Assembly (NCBI RefSeq): GCF_002836505.1
Contig: NZ_PJBF01000055.1
Location: 1 to 64,000, forward strand
Source: Psychrobacter sp. Choline-02u-9
GTDB lineage: Bacteria > Pseudomonadota > Gammaproteobacteria > Pseudomonadales > Moraxellaceae
Length of the DNA: 64,000 nucleotides
Direction: 5' to 3'
In this document: positions 56,748 to 64,000 of the stretch, piece after piece
Numbering within the stretch: the stretch's first letter is position 1
How the letters are laid out: each line of letters opens with the position of its first letter
Made by a program: the position numbers and the translations under genes
Notes under the pieces: model-generated
Told to the model about the DNA's origin: nothing
The model's database searches: none
What the model saw: the letters and a program-made list of their open reading frames with translations, nothing else

Positions 56748-57776
56748 TTAGGCCTGTGACACAAAATTTTGCTGCCGATAAGTGATGCCGCGCTGTTCGT
56801 AGACGTGATAAATGGCTGTGAGCAAGTCAGGTATTTTTGGGTGTACAAAGTCTTTGAGGGTGTGTAAATAAATAGGGGAGGTAACATTTTCATGAACCAA
56901 ACGTTGGTAGCTGATCTGTTCCGTACGTACGGTTTGCAAGCTGGCAGGCACCAATGTAATGCCTTCGCCTGCCGCGACCAAACCTAGTGCTACTTGTAAG
57001 TCACTTACCGTCGTCGTCATATACGGAGATATGCCGTACTGTGCAAATAAATGCAGCAAAGGTTCAGTGATTGGCTCATTAGATGCAAGTTGCTCGCCTG
57101 CATCTCTGACTGGTTGATCTAAATGAGTGTTGTCTGAATAACTACTAGCGTGTGGCGTGGACGTTACTGTGGTTGCTATCGGTAAGTGCGTTTGATGATA
57201 TAAAATCAAGCGGTTGTTTGCCAGATCTATCAACCGCTGCTCCTCCACATAGGCAAGAGGATGTGACTTGGGTAGTGCAACCACATAGCGTTCATGACGC
57301 AGTAGTATTTGCTGAATCCAAGGATCTTGATGCGCAAATCGGCCAAAACCAATATCAATCTCACCAGACTTGAGGGCATCCATTTGTTGATATGAGCTAA
57401 TGTCTTTTAAATTAACGTCGATATCAGGGCTGAACTGTTTAAGCGTGGCAATGATTTCAGGTAACAGGCCATATAGTACTGAGGGCACAAAACCTATATT
57501 TAAAACGCTGCTGGGTGCTGATAGACGCTGAGTCATACTGGTTACAGTATCAATCTCGGTCAGTATGGTGCTTATTTTATCGTAGAAAAAACTGCCCGCT
57601 TCAGTCAGATGTAGTGGCCTGTGGTAGCGATCAATAAGCACCACGCCCATGTCAGTCTCTAGCTGTTTTAGCAAGCGACTCAGGGTCGGCTGTGACAGTC
57701 CTGTTTTGGTGGCGGCAGCGCTAAAGCTGCACAAATCTGCAACCGCGATAAATGCATTAAGCTGTTTTAAATCCAT
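56748..57776 (-). CDS. LysR-family transcriptional regulator
   Basis: 342 residues, longer than usual. The N-terminal HTH (about 1-60) is MDLKQLNAFIAVADLCSFSA then LSQPTLSRLLKQLETDMGV, typical of the CatM/BenM/CynR side of the family. The effector domain holds LNIGFVPSVLYGLLPEII and IDIGFGRF. A polar insert of about 35 residues (about 200-235) explains the extra length. The next gene on the same strand is the NRAMP-like carrier, 284 bp downstream; the plus-strand neighbour is the MITE-broken gene. The target is unknown. Confidence 0.85.
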   Translation of the reverse strand: MDLKQLNAFIAVADLCSFSAAATKTGLSQPTLSRLLKQLETDMGVVLIDRYHRPLHLTEAGSFFYDKISTILTEIDTVTSMTQRLSAPSSVLNIGFVPSVLYGLLPEIIATLKQFSPDIDVNLKDISSYQQMDALKSGEIDIGFGRFAHQDPWIQQILLRHERYVVALPKSHPLAYVEEQRLIDLANNRLILYHQTHLPIATTVTSTPHASSYSDNTHLDQPVRDAGEQLASNEPITEPLLHLFAQYGISPYMTTTVSDLQVALGLVAAGEGITLVPASLQTVRTEQISYQRLVHENVTSPIYLHTLKDFVHPKIPDLLTAIYHVYEQRGITYRQQNFVSQA

Positions 57777-58010
57777 ACTATCGAGCCTGTCATAGTCTAT
57801 GTTATCTCTACATAGATCAGTTCTTAAGGTTGGTTTATCATATTATTTAGAATAGTTCTTATCAATATTAGCGCTATCTCATAAATTGTGCTTGAAGATA
57901 ATAGGTCGAGCAACTATATTGTTGGCTAATAACACTGTTACACTATAGTAAGAAAATTCATTCTAGCAATCATTTAACACCAGTAGAAAAAACTGGTTTG
58001 GTATTATTCT

Positions 58011-59202
58011 ATGAGCGACGAAAAAGAAGACGCTGGCACCGATTTTGAAGAAAAATTGGCTAGAATTATTGACCAAAAGTCGCGTAAGCGTAATAACAAT
58101 GATATCTATGAACGCTTTATTAATCGAGTCCATGGCTCCGAAGAGAACGATCAGGCTGAGTTTGAAACACTAGGGCGTGTCTTCAATTCACCCGATAGTC
58201 ATCTAAATGGGCTAAAAATGGCTAAATCTTGCCAAACATCGTCAAATAGCTGGTTAATATCCCGATATTATCTGCGCTATTTTTCTTGTTTGACGGCAAT
58301 TTATCTCATTTTTACCACCATTTTTGAAATGAAGACACGCCCTAGAAAGTGCAAAGAACCTTGCCGCTTTCGAACCCTTGAGCACAGAAGAGTTGCAACT
58401 GTTTGAAGATCAAAGCAGTGAGCAAGAATTATTGCTAGAAACAGAAGATGCTACAGCAGAAAACACCACCTCTGAAGCTTCAGATACAAATGTAGTATTT
58501 GAAAATATATCTGAAAATAATGTGCTGAATATCGCTAATGATAGCGACAGTATTAGTATTGATGTCAATGATGTCAGTTCAGATACAGAGGCCTCAGAAT
58601 ATATAGATCGCAACAATATAGATAGTAGTAATCAAACAAAGTCACCCTCTACGATTGACCATAGTGAATCTGTCATAACTGAGATATCAGATGATGATTC
58701 TTTAAACATCCCTTTAGAAATTGAGGATGTGTCTGAATCAGTTATCGAAGAGCCAGTCATAGACAATAAAGTGATCAAAAGCAAGAAACCAATCATGATG
58801 GCTGTGGTAATTGGTTCAATAGTATTGGTTGCTATTGCATTAATGCTTGTATTTTCAGGAGTCTTATCTATTTCTGCGGTTGATAGTATAGACAATAGCA
58901 CTGATGGTAACGTAGAGATAGATAGTACACCGACTGTTAGTGCTGAGCCAGAACTGTCTACTGACAGTCAAACAACTACGGATGGCGTTGACCCTGTAAG
59001 TACGCAACCAGCCACTACTCAGCAAGATGCTTTGGACAACAATAGACAGGACCTGCCAGCTGCTAATGAGTCAGAGTCAACTTCTGAAGATCCTACACCA
59101 GAAAATGATGCCACTGTTATAGCTACTGAGGAAGCTGCTATAACTTATGAGGACTTTAGACAAGAGTCGCAGACTACCTTGTACCGCGAAACCAATGATT
59201 AA
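58011..59202 (+). pseudogene. Acidic single-pass membrane protein gene disrupted by a MITE
   Basis: The first 54 codons (58011-58172) and the frame from 58345 to the stop at 59202 are separated by a 170-bp inverted-repeat element plus one copy of the TA target duplication. Removing these restores one continuous 339-residue frame with the junction DQAEFETL-ESAKNLAAFEPL. The restored protein has a charged N-terminus, a long acidic Ser/Glu-rich cytoplasmic region, one membrane helix at PIMMAVVIGSIVLVAIALML (58791-58850), a Thr/Ser/Asp-rich periplasmic stalk and the C-terminal motif YEDFRQESQTTLYRE. I do not know the family. As it stands, translation from 58011 shifts frame and stops at 58404-58406 after 131 residues; a TTG at 58378 could start the C-terminal 274 residues. 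Confidence 0.85.
58171..58344. mobile_element. MITE, 170 bp, TA target duplication, IS5/IS427-like ends
   Basis: Terminal inverted repeats GGGCGTGTCTTCAATTCA (58173-58190) and the complement of GGGCGTGTCTTCATTTCA (58325-58342) match at 17 of 18 bases. They are flanked by TA at 58171-58172 and 58343-58344, within CTAG on both sides. The inner part is imperfectly palindromic (AAAAATGGCTAAAT on the left recurs as AAAAATGAGATAAAT on the right complement). It encodes no transposase. The ends and TA duplication resemble IS5-family (IS427-type) elements from memory, so it was probably mobilised in trans. Confidence 0.88.
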
Positions 59203-59364
59203 AGGGTTTACGTTTTATACCATTTCAGACGGTTAGATAACCGTCTATCAATTTATTCGAGACGTTCATACTAGAAATTGTTGCAATACAATATAAAATT
59301 CGTATCATTATGTAAAAGGCACGGTTATGTGCCATTGGTGATATGAATTAGACGGTACGTAACT

Positions 59365-59817
59365 ATGAATGAATCAGAAAACGTGAATAATGATATCGAG
59401 CCAAAAAGTATCAGACCCCGTAGTCTTGTTCTTGCTATTATCAGTGTCATCTGTATTGTTCTAATATCTGCCTTCTATATGTCTAACCGTTTCTCTTCCA
59501 CGCTATCTCAAGCGTCGACGACTAATAACGGTTTAACAGTCAGCAATATTACTAAAGAAGCTAATGCTAATCAGACTGTACAACAGCATTCGGATAGCCA
59601 AAATCAACCTAGCAGACCTATAGTTATTAACGGTCATGAAAATGACACCGCCATTAGCTATCATGACTTCAAGCAAGAAGCGCAAAATGTGCTATTTCGT
59701 GAGGAAGAAAAGATCATACAAGCTAAGTACAGTGCACATGGTATAACGCCTGCTGTCAGGGCTGAAGACTTTAGAATAGAAGCACATAAAACCTTATATC
59801 GTGAGTCCAGTTATTAG
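59365..59817 (+). CDS. Small single-pass membrane protein with repeated DFxxE...LYRE motif
   Basis: 150 residues. A polar N-terminus is followed by one membrane helix (about residues 22-42: SLVLAIISVICIVLISAFYM) and a Ser/Asn/Gln-rich periplasmic part. It ends with two copies of a motif shared with the disrupted gene upstream: YHDFKQEAQNVLFRE (about 94-108) and AEDFRIEAHKTLYRE at the very end. The short basic patch SIRPRS before the helix suggests N-in topology. It lies 162 bp after the disrupted gene on the same strand, so the two are probably paralogues or partners. Family and function are unknown to me. A strong terminator follows. Confidence 0.75.
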   Translation: MNESENVNNDIEPKSIRPRSLVLAIISVICIVLISAFYMSNRFSSTLSQASTTNNGLTVSNITKEANANQTVQQHSDSQNQPSRPIVINGHENDTAISYHDFKQEAQNVLFREEEKIIQAKYSAHGITPAVRAEDFRIEAHKTLYRESSY

Positions 59818-59839
59818 GGCTGCTATTAGCGCTTAATAT

Positions 59840-59892
59840 TAAGCCCCATTTCTCCTCTCTAAACATAAGAGAAGAGGAATGGGGCTTTTTTT
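59840..59892 (+). terminator. Rho-independent terminator after the small membrane protein gene
   Basis: AAGCCCCATT and AATGGGGCTT plus inner CTCCTCTCT with its near-complement make a long stem, followed by seven T residues. It may also serve the convergent gene on the minus strand. Confidence 0.9.
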
Positions 59893-59934
59893 GTGGGCTT
59901 AATGCTCCATGCTTTAGCTAGCTTGCGGATAGCT

Positions 59935-61101
59935 TTAAGCCAGTTGCTTTTTGAGCGTTCGTAAACGGCTTTTAAATTCTGAGCGGTCAACATAACAGCC
60001 TTTGAGACGACGCTCACCGACGTTTTCATCAAATGCGTTACGCCCATGCAGGACTCGGCGGTTATCAAAAACCACCATTTGACCAGCCGCTAGTTTTAAC
60101 TCAATCTTATAGCGACTGTCTTTTAATCGAGCCATCAGCTCTCGATAAGCAAGGTAGTAGTCGTACATAACGTCGCTTGGCAAATCAAAAACATCTGCAA
60201 GATGGGCGTTGTATTTGATTTCCACAATATTACCAAAGTTGTCTAAATTGATGATAGGGTGGTGCTCACGGATATCATGGGCGCTGTCATGAAAACGAAA
60301 GGGGATGGCATATTCGGCAAGCAAGCGAAAATACTCCGGCTGCTCTTCTCGTAACCCTTCTAACACCTTTAACCCATCTACGAAAGTAGATTCGCCGCCT
60401 ATGCTTTCATTACTCAAAAAATGCAAAAATTGATAGCCTGGAGGCAGTTCCTGATTTGGCAAGTCGGTATGCAAAGGTAATGAGAGCGAGGTATAAGCCA
60501 AATTAATCGGCGACTTCTCTGATATGACATCAAAGGTCATACCGAAATTAGTTTGCCGTAGATAATCGACTCGCATAGCGGTCTGTACGCCAGCATCAGA
60601 GTCATCTGGCATATTATCAATGATAGTAAGCCCATATTTATCCAGCGCACTCATCCACTCATATAAAGCACTGTCACTGGCCATGATGCTCTGTTGGTCA
60701 TACATCGGAATGTGGTCAATAAACGTGCCATCCCAACTTTCATAAGGACTGCTATGGTCCTTGGCCAATGCACTAGAATACCCAAACTCACGTAACCAAC
60801 TCTGATCAAAGTGGCTGATATGCGCTTGTTCTGACCATTCAATCGTCAGCGTTGTGTCATTAAAAGAAACAGAAAGTGGATGGATATCTTTTGATATACT
60901 CAGCAAATCAAAGCTACGCTCGCCAGTGTGCGGATGAAAAGCCGATGGGCAGTTATCACGCAGCCAGATATAGTGGTAGGTGCTGTCAATACCATCATTC
61001 CAGCGTATTTTAATAGCGCGGTCAATGAGCGCAACGGATTCTATTTGATAGTCAGTTGCTACGGCGATGTCTAGAGATGGTGTTGATTGAGGCGTTTCCA
61101 T
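59935..61101 (-). CDS. Gamma-butyrobetaine hydroxylase-like Fe(II)/2-oxoglutarate dioxygenase
   Basis: 388 residues. An N-terminal DUF971/GBBH-N domain (about 20-105) with YHYIWLRDNCPSAFHPHTGE is followed by a TauD/TfdA catalytic domain (about 125-385). Iron ligands fit His211 and Asp213 (LHTDLPN) and His352 (RVLHGRNAF); arginine near 364 would bind 2-oxoglutarate. It probably converts gamma-butyrobetaine to carnitine. In the N-terminal zinc site only one of the usual clustered cysteines is seen (Cys51, then histidines), so zinc binding may be altered. It is convergent with the small membrane protein gene and preceded by ppc. No carnitine transport genes are adjacent. Confidence 0.85.
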   Translation of the reverse strand: METPQSTPSLDIAVATDYQIESVALIDRAIKIRWNDGIDSTYHYIWLRDNCPSAFHPHTGERSFDLLSISKDIHPLSVSFNDTTLTIEWSEQAHISHFDQSWLREFGYSSALAKDHSSPYESWDGTFIDHIPMYDQQSIMASDSALYEWMSALDKYGLTIIDNMPDDSDAGVQTAMRVDYLRQTNFGMTFDVISEKSPINLAYTSLSLPLHTDLPNQELPPGYQFLHFLSNESIGGESTFVDGLKVLEGLREEQPEYFRLLAEYAIPFRFHDSAHDIREHHPIINLDNFGNIVEIKYNAHLADVFDLPSDVMYDYYLAYRELMARLKDSRYKIELKLAAGQMVVFDNRRVLHGRNAFDENVGERRLKGCYVDRSEFKSRLRTLKKQLA

Positions 61102-61267
61102 TGGAGCAGACCCTATATATACATGAAGTAAAAATATATTTTACGGTATCTTGTTCGGATCGGTTATTCAAACAATGAATTACGAATCACTTAATAGGCA
61201 ATATCAATAAACGCAGTACTAAACTGCGATTGATATCTGGCGAGATATTTTTTGAAGGGTTTTGAAT

Positions 61268-61301
61268 AATATTAAGGCTTCGCGAACGAAGCCTTAATAT
61301 T
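61268..61301 (-). terminator. Hairpin downstream of ppc
   Basis: A perfect 15-bp stem (AATATTAAGGCTTCG and its complement) with a TTCG loop on the minus strand lies 58 bp after the ppc stop. The following T run is weak, but position and stability fit a terminator or 3'-end stabiliser. Confidence 0.65.
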
Positions 61302-61358
61302 TGCGACAATTGGTATAAGCTTTTTATTTATCCGAAAGCTAATTATCGAAAAGCTACC

Positions 61359-63998
61359 TTAACCAGTATTTCGTAACCCTGCAGCTAGCGCATTGATACT
61401 ACGGATTAATGGATCTTCTACATTAAGGTCGCCATGTGCCGAATCGTTTGGGGTGTCCTGTTGTCTGGCACGCTTTAACAGCTCAATCTGGATATAGTTA
61501 ATAGGATCTAGATAAGCGTCTCGCCACTGCAGGGATGAAGCAAGATTCTGCTGATTGGACAATAAAGAGTCTTGCTCAAGCAGAGAGTTTAATCCTGAAT
61601 TGGTCAGCGCGTATTCATCGGTGACCGATGTCATGATTTTTTCGCGTAACGGCTCATCATCACACAGTTGGCTATAAGCCTCAGCGATATTCATATTGGC
61701 TTTGGTAAAGGCCATCTCGATATTACTGATAAATACGCTAAAGAAAGGCCAATGCTGATTCATCTCTTTCATCAATGCTTCGTCTTTTTTGACACTATCT
61801 AGCGCACTACCGACGCCATACCAAGCAGGTAAGGTAAAGCGTGCCAGTGACCAGCCAAATACCCAAGGAATCGCTCGCAAGGTGGTCTTACTTGGCAGGC
61901 CTTTTTTGCGATGGGCAGGACGTGAGCCAATGTTTAACAGAGATATTTCTTGTACTGGGGTGACCTCGGAGTAGAATTTATAAAACCCTTCGGTATGATC
62001 GGTCAGCTCTCGATAACGTTGTTCACCTGCATCTGCTAAGCGTGCAAACAGCGCTTCATACTCTGGCAACTCAGTCGGTTGTACCACAAACCTTGTCGAG
62101 CAGGCTTTGAGTGTGCCTGTGATCGCCATGGTCAGCTCAAATACAGCGGTATCTGTATTGGCATACTTGGCATAGAGCACTTCACCTTGCTCAGTTACTT
62201 TAATCTGCCCATGCAGCGTGCCTGCTGGCTGTGCCGCAATGGCTTTGTGCGTTGATCCACCACCACGGCTTACAGAGCCGCCACGACCATGGAACAAGCG
62301 TGTTTTTATGCCATATTGCTCAGCAATGTTATTAATGGTTTGCTGTGCACTATAAAGCTGCCAAGCAGAGGTAATAATGCCGCCGTCTTTTGATGAGTCT
62401 GAATAACCTAGCATAATCTCTTGCGTGTTATCCGTGTTCCGTAGCAGTCCACGATATAGTGGATTATCTAACACGGCAGGCAAGATTTTATCGATATTTT
62501 TGAGATCTTCGATGGTCTCAAATAACGGTGCGACAGGTAGGTCAGCAGACAACTGACCTTCGTCATCAATCCTGCATAAGCCTGCAAACCGCATTAGCAG
62601 CAATACTTCTAGTAGCTGGCTAGCGTTATTGGTCATCGAGATCACATAGCTACCAAAAGTAGCCTGTCCCACCAGTTTGCGTAGAGTAGCGACCGAATTC
62701 ATCAGTGACAATTGCTCACGCGTTTTGTCTGTCAGGTTGTCAGTATAAATGAGCGGCGTGCCAGGTTTTTCTAGCAAGCGTGTGAGCCACTCTTGACGTT
62801 CGGTTTCGCTTAACGTCTGATAATCAGGCAGGTTGGAGGCACTAGCAAAGATATCGGCAATCACTTCGCCATGGTATGACGACTCTTGACGGATATCGAG
62901 CGCCGCCAAATGAAAGCCGCAAGTTTTGACCAAACGAATGACATCTAGTAGTAATCCTTCTGCGTGTGCTGTATCGTGTGTATTGACACTTTGACGGATA
63001 ATGCGTAGGTCTTCTAGTAATTCTTCTGGATTGGCATAGGCATCTTTTTCAGCTTCGATGTCCGTGCCTTTGCTTTGGATACGGCGATTGGTGGCTTTGA
63101 CTTTAGTCAGAATGATAGAGAGCAGGCGACGATATGGCTCATTGCCATAGTCATCGAGGTTATAGTCAAACACACGTTGATCGAGCTCATCATAACTTTT
63201 GATTTTGGCATATACGTCAGGTGAAACGGTGACAATGGTGTCACTATGAATCAGCTGTCGGCGCAGTTTTTTGAGTAGCACTTGATAGTGACGCAGCACG
63301 GTATCAGCATGCATCAATACAGCAAGTTCTGTGGTCTCAAAAGTCACAAAAGGATTGCCATCTCTATCACCACCAATCCATGAACCAAAGCTCATAAATG
63401 CAGGCAGTGGATAGTCTGTGAGCTCTGGATAGATGTCGACAATGGCTTTTTTGATATTACGATACACTTTAGGAATGGCATTGAACAAACTGGCATTAAA
63501 GTAATGCAAGCCATTGTTAATCTCATCATATACCAACGGCTTACGGGTGCGCACTTCGTCAGACGACCATAATAGATCAATCGTTTGCGCCGTTTGTTCT
63601 TTTGCTTGCTCGTAGGCGAAGCTGTTTTCGGTCACGTTGTTTAAAGCATCACTATGTGTGAATAGACTTTGTAAGATATTCATCGTAGTACGGCGACGCG
63701 CTTCGGTAGGATGCGCCGTAAATACAGGTGTAAACTTTAGCTGATCAATCAGCTCTTGCATTTGAGCAGGCTCAATATTGCGCTCACGACACTCAAGTAA
63801 GGTACGACGAAATGATCCTTCCCAGCTTTGCTCGGACTGCATACGCTGCGCATGACGCTGCTCACGCAAGTAATTCTCTTCGCTTAGATTGGCTAGGAAA
63901 AAATAGATAGAAAAGCCGCGTATGACGTTTTTTAAGGTTTGATTGTCCAAAGAAGCAATAAAATCGATAAGCTGCTGTTTATGTGCCTCATTCGGCTC
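61359..63998 (-). CDS. ppc: Phosphoenolpyruvate carboxylase (N-terminus beyond window)
   Basis: The frame is open to the right edge (minus strand from base 63998), giving 879 visible residues; the TTG at 63950 is internal and the true start lies outside. It carboxylates PEP to oxaloacetate, the anaplerotic feed for the TCA and methylcitrate cycles. Catalytic landmarks: FTAHPTEARRRT near the start, SFGSWIGGDRDGNPFVT, ALDIRQESSYH, GYSDSSKDGGI, FHGRGGSVSRGGG and the C-terminal LAAGLRNTG, whose final glycine is part of the active site. All are intact. It is the last gene on the minus strand here, and a hairpin 58 bp downstream probably ends its transcript. Confidence 0.97.
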   Translation of the reverse strand, partial: EPNEAHKQQLIDFIASLDNQTLKNVIRGFSIYFFLANLSEENYLREQRHAQRMQSEQSWEGSFRRTLLECRERNIEPAQMQELIDQLKFTPVFTAHPTEARRRTTMNILQSLFTHSDALNNVTENSFAYEQAKEQTAQTIDLLWSSDEVRTRKPLVYDEINNGLHYFNASLFNAIPKVYRNIKKAIVDIYPELTDYPLPAFMSFGSWIGGDRDGNPFVTFETTELAVLMHADTVLRHYQVLLKKLRRQLIHSDTIVTVSPDVYAKIKSYDELDQRVFDYNLDDYGNEPYRRLLSIILTKVKATNRRIQSKGTDIEAEKDAYANPEELLEDLRIIRQSVNTHDTAHAEGLLLDVIRLVKTCGFHLAALDIRQESSYHGEVIADIFASASNLPDYQTLSETERQEWLTRLLEKPGTPLIYTDNLTDKTREQLSLMNSVATLRKLVGQATFGSYVISMTNNASQLLEVLLLMRFAGLCRIDDEGQLSADLPVAPLFETIEDLKNIDKILPAVLDNPLYRGLLRNTDNTQEIMLGYSDSSKDGGIITSAWQLYSAQQTINNIAEQYGIKTRLFHGRGGSVSRGGGSTHKAIAAQPAGTLHGQIKVTEQGEVLYAKYANTDTAVFELTMAITGTLKACSTRFVVQPTELPEYEALFARLADAGEQRYRELTDHTEGFYKFYSEVTPVQEISLLNIGSRPAHRKKGLPSKTTLRAIPWVFGWSLARFTLPAWYGVGSALDSVKKDEALMKEMNQHWPFFSVFISNIEMAFTKANMNIAEAYSQLCDDEPLREKIMTSVTDEYALTNSGLNSLLEQDSLLSNQQNLASSLQWRDAYLDPINYIQIELLKRARQQDTPNDSAHGDLNVEDPLIRSINALAAGLRNTG

Positions 63999-64000
63999 AC

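Noticed and set aside
1..64000. CRISPR array
   Set aside because: No regularly spaced direct repeats of 23-40 bp and no cas-like gene were seen; the repeats in the adhesin are coding and divergent.

Overview
The window is a chromosomal stretch of a gammaproteobacterium. The protein styles and gene set (malic enzyme, an acnD/prpF-type methylcitrate cluster, recC-recB-recD, a cstA/CC-star/ArsA trio) and the moderate AT content suggest Moraxellaceae, most likely Psychrobacter. That assignment is inference; no rRNA is present. Both edges cut genes: a giant adhesin on the left and ppc on the right.

Layout. 1-9700 is the C-terminal 3,232 residues of an RTX/VCBS-type adhesin exported by a type I system. 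9743-10192 holds a decayed AraC-type regulator fused in frame to a fragment of an unrelated protein. 10435-15118 is a lactate locus: a LysR regulator divergent from an lldP-dld operon. 15437-17119 is NAD-malic enzyme, followed by tRNA-Arg(CCT) and two poorly characterised minus-strand genes. 19420-30834 is recC-recB-recD. 30940-32274 carries a hypoxanthine phosphoribosyltransferase and an unknown. 32577-35776 is a CstA-type carrier, a CC-star small protein and an ArsA/Get3-like ATPase. 35802-40112 (minus) is DUF2868, a sterol-desaturase-like hydroxylase and a DUF3482 GTPase. 40317-41108 is an SDR.

41155-54816 (minus) is the methylcitrate cycle, in transcription order prpB, a DUF2059-like lipoprotein, prpC, acnD, prpF and prpD. 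It is interrupted twice. A small AT-rich island with a YefM-type antitoxin and a convergent PIN-like nuclease lies between acnD and prpF. A 5'-nucleotidase, an ABC exporter and a membrane-anchored GNAT lie between prpF and prpD. 55177-57776 holds an NRAMP-like carrier without the canonical metal motif, and a LysR regulator. 58011-59817 holds two related membrane proteins of unknown function; the first is broken by a 170-bp MITE whose removal restores the frame exactly. 59935-64000 holds a gamma-butyrobetaine-hydroxylase-like enzyme and ppc.

Much of the metabolism here meets at the pyruvate/oxaloacetate node: lactate uptake and oxidation to pyruvate, malate decarboxylation, PEP carboxylation, propionyl-CoA conversion to pyruvate plus succinate, and a CstA-type (pyruvate/peptide) carrier. 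The strongest leads are the MITE-broken gene and its shared DFxxE...LYRE motif, and the PIN/YefM island inside the methylcitrate operon.
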